NCBI GenBank assembly: GCA_036186865.1
Contig: AP025040.1
Location: 15,388,939-15,452,938, forward strand
Reading direction: 5' to 3'
From: Eustoma russellianum
Taxonomy: Eukaryota; Streptophyta; Magnoliopsida; Gentianales; Gentianaceae
Length of the DNA stretch: 64,000 bases
Of this stretch, positions 46,563 through 58,153 are shown piece after piece. How positions within the stretch are numbered: the stretch's first letter is position 1; each line of letters begins with the position of its first letter. The translations under genes and the position numbers were made by a program. The notes beneath the pieces were generated by a model. It was not told where the DNA came from. It did no database searches and saw nothing but the letters and a program-made list of their open reading frames with translations.

Positions 46563-47618
46563 TGTAGGTTTTTTTATTTTTGAATTATTTTTTTAAACTT
46601 TTAATTTTTTGACTTTATTATTTTATTAATCCTAAACTGTGGTTAAAGTCGGGTTAAAAGTATGGTTAAATCCGGTCAAAGATTGATTTGAGCAGTCAAC
46701 AGCAGACCATCAGGTCATTCGGATGTCAGGTGCTAATTTCATTTATAAGTATGGCTGGTAAGTGAGTTTCATGAAAGAATGGATGCTACTTAAAACTTAG
46801 TGGAAAAGTATAGATAGAAGGTGCAATTAACTGATTATATCAAGTAAGGTTAGGAGAACAAAAGAATCACATTCTGATGGGCTTACGTAATGAAGAATTG
46901 ACTAAATCAAATATTGACTTTAAAAATTGAAGCTATCGGTTCAACCAGAAAATATGCAACAAAAAGGCTCATCATATTTTTTTTTTAATAAATAACTCTA
47001 GAGAGTGTGTTGATCAAGATATTATCTACAGAATGTGTCGAGTGTTGAGCCAAGTAGTCTCTCAAGAATTTGAATTTGATTTATTAAATATTTCGTATTC
47101 GTTCTGATATTAGCTCTTTACAAGTGTCACGTGGCGCAATAAGACCTATTTGAGACAACTATTTGTTGTGCAAGTCTGCACCCTGTTTTATACGAGTCAG
47201 ACTGCATATTTGTTAAGTGTGATTTTGGTACCGTTTTTACTACAGAAATAATATTTCACAATAGAAAAGATACGACAATTCTCTGAGAGGATTTCGGATT
47301 ATACTTATGGGCCTTCCACTATGCTTCAGTAAGGTCCAAAATAAATACTTAACTGTTTCTAAATACTTAACTGATTTAACCATAGGAGGACTCCTAGAAA
47401 AGACGATCCGAAGGTCCTAATCCCGTTTTCTATGCATTGGTTAGACGAACCATTTTGGTGATTATAATTTTGGATTTCAACCCTGTGGTAGATCCGAATG
47501 TAGCAGATCCTTTAAATTATATCTCCCTCTCTATGCTTTTTTCTCTTTTTCTTTTCAAAAGACATCTCATTTTTGTACGCAGTTCAAACAAAACTGACTT
47601 ATCTCAAGCTGCAAATTC
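46563..47618. other. intergenic, nothing recognised
   Basis: AT-rich DNA. The 124-codon frame beginning at 47437 runs into a TA microsatellite and is not convincing. Confidence 0.6.
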
Positions 47619-47624
47619 GTCAGC

Positions 47625-47668
<44 letters not shown>

Positions 47669-47697
47669 TATATATCACACACACATATTCTGCTGAC
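47619..47697. repeat. (TA)n tract inside a 9-bp inverted repeat
   Basis: GTCAGCAGA (47619-47627) and TCTGCTGAC (47689-47697) are perfect inverted repeats enclosing about 60 bp of TA and CACACA repeats. The (TA)n itself is also self-complementary, so the block can form a long hairpin. A GTATG-rich tract follows to about 47750. Confidence 0.85.
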
Positions 47698-47995
47698 ATA
47701 TATGTATGCATGTATGTATGTATATGTGTGTATAAGTGTATATATGTATGTGAGAAACCTTTCAAACAGACACTTTGTTTCCAGAAAAAGAGAATATTTC
47801 TATCACAATGATTTGTACGCGCCTCTTTTTTGAGAAACCACTATAGTGGTTCAAAATTTTGTCAAGGGAATGGATTGAAATTTATAGACAGAACCTATTG
47901 ACAAATTCACATCTGTATTATGATACCTATTCGATGAATACATATATGTATTTCAGTTCCAGAGAACAATCTTGCAAAAGCCATATGTAATGTAT

Positions 47996-50900
47996 TTACT
48001 TTGCCTTCTCCCCACTAATCTGCTGTCTTTTCTCCTCTTCAACCTGTTCAAGCAAAGCCTCCAACTCTGCTTCTGTCAAACTCTCTAATCTTTTCTGTAC
48101 AACAATAAGACAGCACACATTCACATATAAATTAGCTAGCGAAAACTTCATGCCACAAACACGAAAAAGAGACAGACATAAATTCAACTGAAACCGTGCC
48201 AAGAAATCAAACATGGAAGTGAAAAAAATTCACTGTGATGAGTGGAAAATTTTAGTCCTTTTGAAGGGACAATCTTCGGCCGGGCATGTGTAAGTTTTGG
48301 TAGACATAGTGTAAGTCGTATTATGTAGGTTTTGCTAATATCATGTAGGTTTTTTGTTTATTAATTGTGTAAAAGCCGTTTCGAGTGCGCTAGGCTCCTG
48401 CGTTTGTGCTGGGTCCGGGGAGAGGCCGGATCGTCTTGCGATCTGATGTACGCAGTCTTACCCTACACTTTGTGCAATAGACTGTTTCCATGGCTCGAAC
48501 CCGTAACCTCAAGGTCACAAAGCATCAACCTTATTGATTGGGTAGATTTTCCTAAAATCGTGTAGGGTCTCCTACAGGAAAGTCCTTCTGAGACACCAGA
48601 GTTCCTCTCGCATGAATCTAGGAACTGTTATACACCTACCAGGCAACTATATAAGCTATACAACTGGTTAAGCTCCTTCCAGAGATCCCAGGGAAGAAAA
48701 CACAAGACATGCTTCTGACCTCTCAGTGACTAAACGCTGGCTGAAACACCACTTATTAGTTAGTTAGGATATTTATTATAATCACATATCACATCTATGA
48801 GACGGAGCTTGGAGCAACTCATAAGGTTGTTGCTTTGTGACCTTGATGTCATGAGTTTGAGCCGCGGAAACAGCCTCTTGCACAAAGTTCTGTGTAGGAT
48901 AAGGTTACGTACATCAGATCGCGAAGCGATCTGGCCCCTCCCCGAACCCTGTGCAAACGCAGGCGCAGAACGCCTGTTTTTACATCACATCTATCTGTCT
49001 ACAGTAAGCATGCATATATTAGTCTAGAAGAAGGGAAATATTTCACCAAACAGATCCCAGTGAAGAAAACACGAGAGATGCTTCTAACCTCTCAGTAATC
49101 ACATCTATCCGGCTACAGTAGACAGATGCATATTAGCTTAGAAGAAACAAAATAATTCAGCAAAAAGATCAACTGTTAATTACTTCAGGTATGTGTTGTA
49201 ATCTCATGTATCGAGCTACACTAAAACAGCCTTATAGAAGAATGGAAATGTTTCACCAAACAGATCAGTTGAGTTGTACACTGTTAATATATACTGTGCC
49301 CGCTAACTCCAGCAAATGGAAAGAGCAGAAGCATGCAATCTCAAAGTAGTATTAAATGTGAAAGGATTGGACCTCCATGACTTGGCTTTCGTAGTTCCTC
49401 AACTGTTGAGCATATGTCATTTCCTTGTTGGAAACTCTAAATATGTAAGTAGATATCCATCCAACAGTTAAACCTAAAACCAGGACCAGTTGCACAACAT
49501 TTCCAGCTTGCAAAGGATCGACTCCGACGAACTGCAGCAAATGCAGATGGAAATTGATACCGTTGAGAAATACTAGCTAAAACAAATAAGGGCTCAAATG
49601 TAGAGTTAAAAAAAAAAACCCAAGAACGCAGCTAATTATCTGTGGAGGACATAAAGAAAAATGTGTAATTTTTGAGGAATAACTGAATCATACCTCTAAA
49701 CCACTTTTAAGGCCAATTCCTGCAAGAGTAACCCCAACCCCAATCAACAAAACATCCTTTCTTGAGTACCCAAAAGGTGTCTGCAAAACAAATTACATCC
49801 AACCATAGGTCTCTTATATTCCTCCTAAAGTAAATGAACTTTGAGTACCATAAATTAACGCAACATGAATAAAAGAACATAAGAATCAATATATAGGAAT
49901 GCGAAATTTTCCAGATTGTCCACTGCCAAAGCCAAAAACAAAATACACCAAGGTAACTAGAAGTTTTGGGACTAAAATGGCTATGCAGTGCAAGTTATCA
50001 TCTAGCATTCTCACTGAAGCAAAGGATAGAGAAGTTTTGGGGCATATCCCATCTCGAACATGTGAGACTGGGTCATATGAAAATAGACTTTAGTGCTGCA
50101 CCAAGTCCAGATTCATTTTGGTCTATCTGGATTACCTTCACAATATAGAGAGGAAAAAGAAAAAGATAGTGAGTGCAAAACCAATACCTTGTATTGAAAG
50201 TCAAAACCAGTCATGTGCTCTACAAAATACAACAACAATACATATCCAGTATGTCCCAAAGACAGCAAAAGCTATCGTTAGGGCCTGGAGAGGGTAAGAG
50301 GCAGTCAAACAATGCCTCTATCCTAAAGATAGAGAGCCTATATAGATGACACAGTAATAGGGATATGATGTGCTAGTGTGTTAGTGAAGGAATATAATAA
50401 ATACAAATAGAAAGTTTCTAATTAGAATAGCCATAACCGTGTATATACATAAATAATGCAAGACAAAAACAGAGACAAACACAAACACAAAAAGTTCGAA
50501 GTCAACCTTAAGTGTAGGGTGTCTCTAAGCTCCTAAATATACTCTCAGATGCCCCTATATTCTGCATAAACCTCATTAACCTTAATCCACTGCCTTCATG
50601 AACTCATATCCAGGATCATGTCTTCAGAGAGGTATCTAGTAGGTCATGTCTAATTCGCTCATCTCAAGTCAGTTTGGGCCTGCCTTAACTCCTTTCCCCT
50701 ATACAATGAGGCTTTCAACTGTTCTTACAGACGCCGTTGCATGTCTCCTCTTGACATGCCCCAACCATCTCAGTCTCTCATCTCTTATCTTATATGCTAT
50801 ATTAGTCACCCCAACTTTTTACTAAATACCTCATTTCTGATCCGGTCTAGCCTTGTATGTCCATACATACACCTCAGCATCCTCATCTCTGTCACTCCCA

Positions 50901-53900
50901 TCTTCTCCGATTGTGTTTTCTTGATGTCCCAGCAATCACTCATGTGCTCTACAGAATCTCATATGCAAATGCACCTCCCTCCCACTACAAAACAGAAAAA
51001 AAAGAAAGAGAATCTTGCACACCCTTCCTTCACTATAAATATAATCATTTCTCCGTCATTCATCAAAGACAACGAAATTGCGCATTACAATTCCATATAC
51101 CCAACTAATACCTCTTAAACATCTACTTTGAACTAGAAGACAGCTATGATAATCAGAGAATAATCAAAGAGAATAGTTATGCAAGATTCAACTATAGAGT
51201 TGAGGCAAAAAAATTTCTGTGTATTTTATTCCTTCACAGTATACTCACTTTAGAGCACTACACTAATTATGGTAAATTGCGTATTCTACTCCTATAATTA
51301 CATCATCACTTATACACAAAATCAATCTACAATGAATACAAATATTTCCTTTCCTATTTTATTTAGTTTCCTTCTAACACTCCCCCTCAAGTTGTGCATG
51401 GGGATCAACAATGCCCAACTTGGATAAAATTGTATCAAACGCCCTCCCAGCTACTGCCTTGGTCAGAATGTCAGCAAGTTGATCCTCAGAACAAACAAAC
51501 GGTAACTCAATAATTTTTCCATCCAGCTTTTCTCTTATAAAGTGCCGGTCAATCTCAATGTGTTTCGTACGATCATGTTGGACGGGATTCTCTGAAATAT
51601 GAATGGAAGCTTTGTTGTGGCACCACAGCTTAGATGGAATTAGAACAGGAAAGCCTATGTCTTTCATCAATTTTCTCAGCCATAATATTTCCATTACTCC
51701 CTTAGCAATCCCTCTAAATTCTGTCTCGGCACTCGACAAGGATACAAATTTCTGCTTCTTACTCCGCCACGTCACTAAATTCCCACCTACCAAGGCAAAG
51801 TATCCTGAGGTAGAACGAGGATCAACAAGATTTCCGGCCCAATCCGCATCAGTGTATACCTGAATATCAAGATGTCCATGATTTTTAAACAAGATTCCTC
51901 GCTCAGAGGTTCCCTTCAAATACCGCAGGATTCTCATGACTGCCTCCATATGATGTTCCTGAGGCCGGTGCATAAACTGACTGACGATGCGCACAACGTA
52001 TGCTATGTTTGGACGTGTATGAGAAAGATAAATCAGCTTTCCTACTAATCTCTAGTACCTTCCATGCTCCACTTCAGGCTTCCCTTCAACAAACTCTAAC
52101 ATGCGATTCATTAACATGGGAGCATCTGCTGGCTTGCATCCTGTCATACCAACTTCAGCCAATAGATCCAAAATGTACTTATGCTGCGAAATAAAGATTC
52201 CCTGCTCAGATCTCGCAACTTCTATTCCCAAGAAATACTTGAGTGTACCCAGGTCCTTCATTTCAAACTCAGAGAATAATCGTTGTTTTAATCCTGACAT
52301 CTCCTCATTACATCCTGTAATAATCATGTCATCTACGTAAATAATGAGGCATGTGACTAAGTTACCTCGTTTCTTTATAAACAACGTGTGATCTGCATTG
52401 CTCTGAAGATACTCTTGTTTTTTCATGAAGGAAGTGAACCTCCCAAACCACGCCCTGGGTGACTGCTTAAGCCCATACAGAGATCGTTTCAATCTGCACA
52501 CTTCATCAAGAGCATACAAAGTAGAAAAACCAGGAGGGGCATTATATAAACTTCCTCTTTCAACTCACCATGGAGGAACGCATTCTTTACATCGAACTGG
52601 TGTAAAGGCCAGGACTTAGTTGCTGCTACTGACAATAGTACGCGGATGGTGTCTAGTTTGGCAACCGGTGAAAAAGTCTCCTCATAATCAACTCCATAGG
52701 TTTGGGTGTATCCTCGTGCTACTAGCCTTGCCTTATATCTTTCAATGCTTCCATCTGCCCTGTACTTAATGGTGTATACCGAGCAACAACCTACCGCCTT
52801 CTTTCCTTCTGGTAACCTTGCTTTGTCCCAAGTATCGTTTTTAGCTAGAGCACTCATTTCTTCTTCCATAGCCTTGCTCCATTCTGGTTTCTCCATGGCC
52901 TCTTCCACTGTCCGAGGGACCTCATATCCCAATGCTGAGAAACCCTTGGCCTCCTTCATCAAATACCTCGTGCCTTTGGACATTTTTCCTGGTGGGTACC
53001 TATCTGGCGGGACACCTCTGTTCGTGCGCGGTGGAAGGACTCGACCAGGCTGTTCCCCTGAAATGTCAGTATTATCCGCAATAGGTGCACATATAACAGA
53101 GCAGGGTAAGGAATCTTCTGGTGGGTCACTGGGTTTAATAGACAATGGTGATGAGTCAGAATGACTTACCTCTGGCCTAATATCTGTTGAAGGTTGAATA
53201 TTAGACTGGTCTAGAGGTGGTATTGTAGATACGGCAGGAAAAGTGCAGTCGGCGTCACCTACTTACCCTGTTGGAACAGGCACTGAATAACAGCTCAAAT
53301 CATATAACCAATCGTAGGTCTCTCCAGAAGTCTCCCCCTGAGGCCAAGATTGGGTAGAATAGAAATACTCATGTTCTAAGAAGGTACAGTCGAGGGTGAC
53401 ATGCCTAGTACGAGGATTATAACATCGGTAGCCCTTTTGAGAAGTTGCATACCCAACAAAAACACACTTATCAGCACATGCATCGAATTTAGTACGTTGT
53501 GAGAGAGGAATATGAACAAATACAGAGCAGCCAAAAGACCTTGGGGGATAATGTTAAGGATGATGGAACAGATACTCTAGTGGTAAGTTCTGACAATGGA
53601 GTACGATGGTCTAGTATTTTGGTAGAAAGGCGATTAAGTAGATATGTAGCTGTAGCAATAGCCTCAGGCCAGAAGTGTTTTGGAACCAGAGACTCAAGCA
53701 TCATGGCTCGTGTCATTTCAAGAATAATCCGGTTTTTTTGTTCCGCCACACCATTTTGTTGAGGTGCATTGGAACAGGAAGTTTGATGAAGAATACCCTG
53801 GTTACGGAAGAAATCCTGAAGACCACTAAAAATATATTCACCGCCATTGTCAGAACGGAAGACCTGATTTTTGTTCTGGAATTGAGTTGTAACCATACGA

Positions 53901-56900
53901 TAAAAGTCAGTAACTTTAGAATAAACGTCGGATTTCTGTTTAAGAAAGTAAACCCATGTCATACGTGTACAATCATCCACAAAAATAACAAAATACTGGA
54001 AATCCATAGGAGTAGAAGACGGCGATGGACCCCAAACATCAGAATGCATTAAACTAAAAGCATGATCAACTCTGGTATTATTTGGGTTATATGAAGAACG
54101 ATGTTGTTTAGCACGGATGCATGTTTCACAAGATAGAGTAACGTTAGACTGAACTAATGCTGGAAATAAGAATTTCATGTAACCTATCGAAGGATGACCT
54201 AAGCGACGGTGCCATAACCAAAGCTGCTTCTGTGCCGTTCCGGTGGCAAGATTGGACCGGTCCTGTTTAGTCGTTTGATTGGTAGAATTAGTGGTATGTG
54301 CGGAAGCAGTAGTATAAAATCAGGAGGGGTTAATTTTGTATGTTTAGGATTTCTAAGGGTGGATTTAGCAATTTGGGTAGAAGAAGGGCCAGATTGGTTA
54401 AAAGGGAAAGATTGGGGGACCGAAGGGATGGCTGGCCGAAAACTGAGGGGTTGGTTAATAATATTTGTGGAGCTGGGGGGTATTTCCGTTCTATGTTCAC
54501 TATTGGGGGGTAAAACATACAAATCAGGGGTTAAATGGGGGGTAAAACTGTCTAAACAAGAAGTAGGGTTGGGTTTAGTAGGGTTGGGTTTATAAAACCC
54601 AACCCTAATACCTCCATTCCCGTCAGCCGCAGCCTTGTTGTCTCCTTCTTCATGATTTCTGTCCTCTCCAACGGCGGCCATGGAGGCTCCTTTGCCTCTG
54701 CTTGTCTCCCTCTGCTTTCTCCTTCCCTCATACCAGTCTGGATACCCTATAAGTTGAAAGCATTGGTCTTTGTTATGCCTCTTCTGGCCGCAGTGGCTGC
54801 AAACGAGATTCTCCTTTTCATCACCACCACGCCGTGATGAAGATGAGCGTGGTGGTTCTGTCCCTGCACTTCGTCCCTGATTCTGTCCTGTCCCGCGTCC
54901 CATCGACTGGACTCGGCCTTTGGCAGCCGGTGTGCGTGCTACCAGGCCTTGGCCTAACCCCAATGAGGATTCTTTATCTGAGGGGTTTCTTTTTCATACC
55001 GCAGCCCTTTCTTCAGCCCTTCTGATTTCTCTATATGCTGCTTCAAGACTGGGTAAAGGGTCCCTTTTTAGCAAATCTTTACGGTCCCTGTCAAATCTTT
55101 CATCGATGGCAGTAAGAAATTGGTACAATTGGAGATCCTGCATCTCCCGGTTGTATATGTTAATATCGGTTGTGCATGTCATTGGGTTTGGTTTTCTGGC
55201 ATCAATCGATGTCCAGATGTCTTGCAATTTATTCCAGCATTTTTCAATGCTTTCTTCCCCCTGTCTAATTCAACTCGCCCTTCGGTGGAGGTCATATACC
55301 TGCAGGGAATCACTCTCTGCTCCATAAGTTAGCGCAAGCCCGTCCCATAGGGCTCTTGCCGTTGGATATCTAGTGACGTTTGTGACCAAGGATGGCTCAA
55401 TGGTCTGTATAATCCAGGTAAATACTGAATTATCCGTCTATTCTCAGGACGGAAAATTCGGATCAGTGATGGCTGGGGGAGGTGGAACGCCCGTAAGATG
55501 GCCTCTCCTTCCTCTGCCGGTTATTTCTTGTAAAACCAGTGGAGCCCAGAGGGTATAATTGGCTCCATTTAATTTGATGGTTACTGTAAGATTTTCTGTT
55601 GAAAAAGATACAGGTGGTTGTATGATGGGTGTTTCAGATACTTTGGTGGGTGTATTGCGAAGTATACTGGCCACTTGAACAGCCAGATCTGAGATATCAG
55701 GATTATTTGGAAGCTGTGGTGTTTGTGGTTCATCTATTGAGCCTGAGTTTGACATTTTTGTTGGTTTCTGGACAGGTATTGAACTGGTAAATAGATATGG
55801 GTAACACAACGCAGCCACTACTGGCTGAGAAAGGTATATGCCGGGAAAGGTAAAGTTAGACAGTGATGAACCGGTTTCTGAGCCTACACAACTCAGACAA
55901 CAATCAAGCAGATAACTGGGTTCAACTAACCCGCTCTGATACCATGATAATCAGAGAATAATCAAAAAGAATAGTTATGCAAGATTCAACTATAGAGTTG
56001 AGGCGAAAATTTTTCTGTGTATTTTATTCCTTCACAGTATACTCACTTTATACACACGAGCACTACATTAATTATGGTAAATTGCGTATTCTACTCCTAT
56101 AATTACATCATCACTTATACACAAAATCAATCTACAATGAATACAAATATTTCCTTTCCTATTTTATTTAGTTTCCTTCTAACAAGCTATTCAGCAACTT
56201 ATCAAAATATGTGCAATGAATCTTCCAAAAGCAGGCTAGTCAAGCGACATCGAGAGCTTTTGGTTAATGTGGCAATAACAGAATTTTGAACAGATATTCA
56301 TTCACAGCATCTTTCAGAGCTACCAATAGACAAAAGTAAACTTCAGGAGGAAAAGATGCAACGTAAAAATTAAGAACATAAACCAGAAATCCCTTTGAAA
56401 CTTAAACTAAAGCAAGTCAACGTACAACATTCATGCATAAATCTCATAAAACAAACTAGAGAAACATAGCTTTATTTTTCCTTGTACTGGGAAAAAGAAC
56501 GAATTCGAATTTCAAAACATGCCTTAACTTGTGTAGCCGAGTTATCTTCATTACCACCAGAATTTGAGGAAATGTTGCTCCTTGTAACCGTGACTATTTT
56601 CTTTTTGACCAATCCATAGGATCCCAATTGAAGAAAAGGAGAAACTCTCTTTGAAAATGGACTGAGTAAAGTTACTCTATCTGCATTAAGGAAAATGAGA
56701 ACACAAATTCACTAGGTAGCATAAGCATAGAAATCAAAAGGGTTCGTTTCTATAAACACCAAAACTATTACAAGCGTTTATATTAATACAAGAATCTGAA
56801 TTTCCCTACCTTACTCAAAGAAAGCGACTTTAAGCACAAGAATTAAGAGAGAGATTTTTCTTCCTGACCTCTATTCAATTGAATTATCCCTCTAGCTTTA

Positions 56901-56998
56901 GGACGTTGGAAAGGAAAAGAAGACGAGCCCACCAATGAAATTGGTCTGCTTTTGCAAAGTACGTTGTTGATGGTGTCTGAAAAAGGCATAGATTCCAT
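47996..56998 (-). CDS. RPH1: chloroplast RPH1-like protein (DUF3007 family)
   Basis: Five minus-strand exons: 56869-56998, 56529-56680, 49694-49780, 49373-49531 and 47996-48094. All have GT-AG borders and phases summing to 208 residues. Exons 1-2 give a Ser/Arg-rich N-terminus (MESMPFSDTINNVLCKSRPI) typical of a plastid transit peptide. Exon 3 has a hydrophobic Gly-rich segment (DVLLIGVGVTLAGIGLKSGL). Exon 4 carries the conserved block VDPLQAGNVVQLVLVLGLTV and EMTYAQQLRNYESQVME, and exon 5 the acidic tail KRLESLTEAELEALLEQVEE. Two membrane-spanning segments are likely. In Arabidopsis RPH1 is a chloroplast protein needed for resistance to Phytophthora. Intron 3 (49781-56528) holds an RTE LINE and all of Copia B; intron 4 holds two Au SINEs. 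The frame is intact. Confidence 0.82.
48371..48541 (-). repeat. Au-type SINE copy 1 in RPH1 intron 4
   Basis: On the minus strand: GTTGATGCTTTGTGACCTTG, box-B GGGTTCGAGCC, then AAGACTGCGTACATCAGATC and CTCTCCCCGGACCCAGC, the standard Au layout. It lies sense to the RPH1 transcript. No clear target duplication. Confidence 0.85.
48799..48983 (+). repeat. Au-type SINE copy 2 in RPH1 intron 4, inverted
   Basis: Same layout on the plus strand (TTGCTTTGTGACCTTGATG, then AAGGTTACGTACATCAGATC, then CCCTCCCCGAACCCTG), ending in a T-run. Target duplication ATCACATCTAT at 48788-48798 and 48984-48994. Antisense to RPH1 and about 260 bp from the sense copy. Confidence 0.88.
50225..50939 (-). mobile_element. 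5'-truncated RTE-type LINE, 14-bp target duplication
   Basis: Bounded by TCATGTGCTCTACA at 50211-50224 and 50940-50953. The 3' end on the minus strand is (TTG)n-like (plus-strand ACAACAACAAT at 50229). The minus strand of 50740-50930 encodes the same C-terminal segment (the GVTEMRMLRWMYG type) as the LINE at 3628-4778. Only a short 3' part was inserted, into RPH1 intron 3, sense with the gene. Confidence 0.85.
51147..51379 (-). repeat. Copia B 3' LTR
   Basis: 233 bp. Adjoins the polypurine-tract complement at its right side. Confidence 0.93.
51374..54178 (-). pseudogene. Copia B pol remnant (integrase, RT, RNase H)
   Basis: Minus-strand order: integrase core at 53489-54178 (HSDVWGPSPSSTPMDFQYFV; SDNGGEYIF; QQNGVAEQKNR), RT at 52489-53145 (YKARLVARGYTQTYGVDYEE) and 52052-52519 (IIYVDDMIITG, holding the catalytic YVDD), and RNase H at 51374-51994 (VYTDADWAGN; NPVQHDRTKHIEIDRHFI). 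Frameshifts separate the blocks, although the residues inside each are well kept. Confidence 0.93.
54199..55818 (-). pseudogene. Copia B gag and protease-region remnant
   Basis: N-terminal gag at 55444-55818 (TIKLNGANYTLWAPL), a UBN2-type middle at 54994-55227 (REMQDLQLYQFLTAIDERFD) and a CCHC knuckle at 54199-54963 (CSHCGQKRHNKDQC). Stops near 55441 and frame changes near 54990 disrupt it. Confidence 0.9.
55945..56184 (-). repeat. Copia B 5' LTR
   Basis: 240 bp. The primer-site complement lies immediately to its left. Confidence 0.93.
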
Positions 56999-57149
56999 TG
57001 ATGAAGTTTTCCTGCTGTCTTAGCAGGAGGAGTTCGAGTGGCTCAAGTGCTTTCCCCCTTATGAGGGCAGAAGTGTAGGTGGCTGTTATCCATCTCCTTA
57101 GTCAAATATAGAGAGACCTGTGCTGCTTTTTTACTTGATAATATTAACG

Positions 57150-57640
57150 TTCAAATCGCAATGCGTTATTTTTGTTTTTGAGTACATAGAAGTTTTGACA
57201 ACTTTGGAGTATGTGATTTTACTGAAGGCGTTTTAGCACATGCGTACACGTATATGTATATTTAGATGTGTGTGTCTATATACATATATATATATACACA
57301 CATATGCACGCGCGCACACACACGTATATATGCAGACACACACATAAAATACAATACATTATTTTTATTTTGATTGTATGTTTTGACAACTTTAGAGTTT
57401 GCAATTTTATTGTAAGCATTTAAAAACATTTACATGTCTATCTCTATATGTATATGTATATATGTACACACACATACATACATCATACATGAATACATAT
57501 ATACATATGAACACACACACACAAACATATATACAACATGCATGAACAACATACGCACACATACATAAATACATACAATATACATTAACAAATACATATA
57601 CGAACATATACATATATATATATACACACACACATTTCTG
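57150..57640. repeat. CA/TA-rich repeat block, about 190-bp units
   Basis: The core GTTTTGACAACTTTAGAG, then TTTTATTGTAAGCATTT and a TACACACACATACAT-rich tail (57326-57622) is preceded by a diverged unit (GTTTTGACAACTTTGGAG, 57190). The same block returns at 63388-63690, beyond Copia C. It lies upstream of RPH1. Confidence 0.85.
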
Positions 57641-57917
57641 CTGTCACGAGGTACAATTTGGAGGAGGCCTATTTGTCAGATTTACTAACTCTGTTTGTCA
57701 TCGGATGTTGCCCTCAAAGGAGACCCACGCAGGAAACAATTTTTTCATGTACATTTCTTTCATTGTATTTGTGTCCAATGCCAGTCGTATAAATATGTAC
57801 GCTTTTTCCTTCGCCAAGGTTTTATCCACAAGGGTGGTTTTACTTGGCAATGTTTTAATGCGGCATGTCATATACGATTCGAGGACATCAATCATTCGCT
57901 TTTTGTTCAATTGGTTT
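57641..57917. other. unrecognised spacer between repeat block and Copia C
   Basis: About 280 bp of moderate GC with overlapping open frames of 70-100 codons on both strands. None resembles a family I know. Confidence 0.4.
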
Positions 57918-58153
57918 TGATAGGAAGTATAAGTCTGAGGATGAGAAAACTATTTTCTTCATTGATTTTCCTTTCTGTACATGCCTCACATAAATAGTAC
58001 ATCCGGTCTAACCAACTATGGTAAACTGCAAGATTTACGGGATTTGATTTTGATTTAATCCCAATCCTACCTAATTACAAATCAATCACAGCTAATCACA
58101 TCTTAATCTACACAAATCAAGTCAACTTAAAACAAATCTTATCCTTTCCAATA
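57918..58153 (-). repeat. Copia C 3' LTR
   Basis: 236 bp. The terminal dinucleotide is changed (TA instead of CA on the plus strand). Confidence 0.92.

Larger units (their letters stand above)
51147..56184 (-). mobile_element. Copia B: complete Copia retrotransposon in RPH1 intron 3
   Basis: Element of 5,038 bp with target duplication AGCTA (51142-51146 and 56185-56189). LTRs 51147-51379 and 55945-56184 start TGATAATCAG and end TTCTAACA (plus strand), differing mainly by an indel and a few substitutions. The complement of the polypurine tract (CTCCCCCTC) is at 51380 and the complement of the initiator-Met primer site (GCTCTGATACCA) at 55933-55944, so it runs on the minus strand, sense with RPH1. 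Gag and pol are frameshifted. It is spliced out with the intron. Confidence 0.95.

Noticed and set aside
48371..48541. tRNA gene suggested by the GGGTTCGAGCC box
   Set aside because: The box belongs to an Au SINE; no cloverleaf or acceptor stem is present. The same holds for 19186-19376, 23636-23814 and 48799-48983.
52706..53164. 152-codon plus-strand frame in Copia B
   Set aside because: Antisense shadow of the Copia reverse transcriptase; the similar frame at 59479-59706 in Copia C has the same cause.
57407..57633. Cys/Tyr/Val-rich small proteins (MCVYIYMYMF type), also at 63493-63839
   Set aside because: Translations of CA/TA simple repeats with no start context or conservation.
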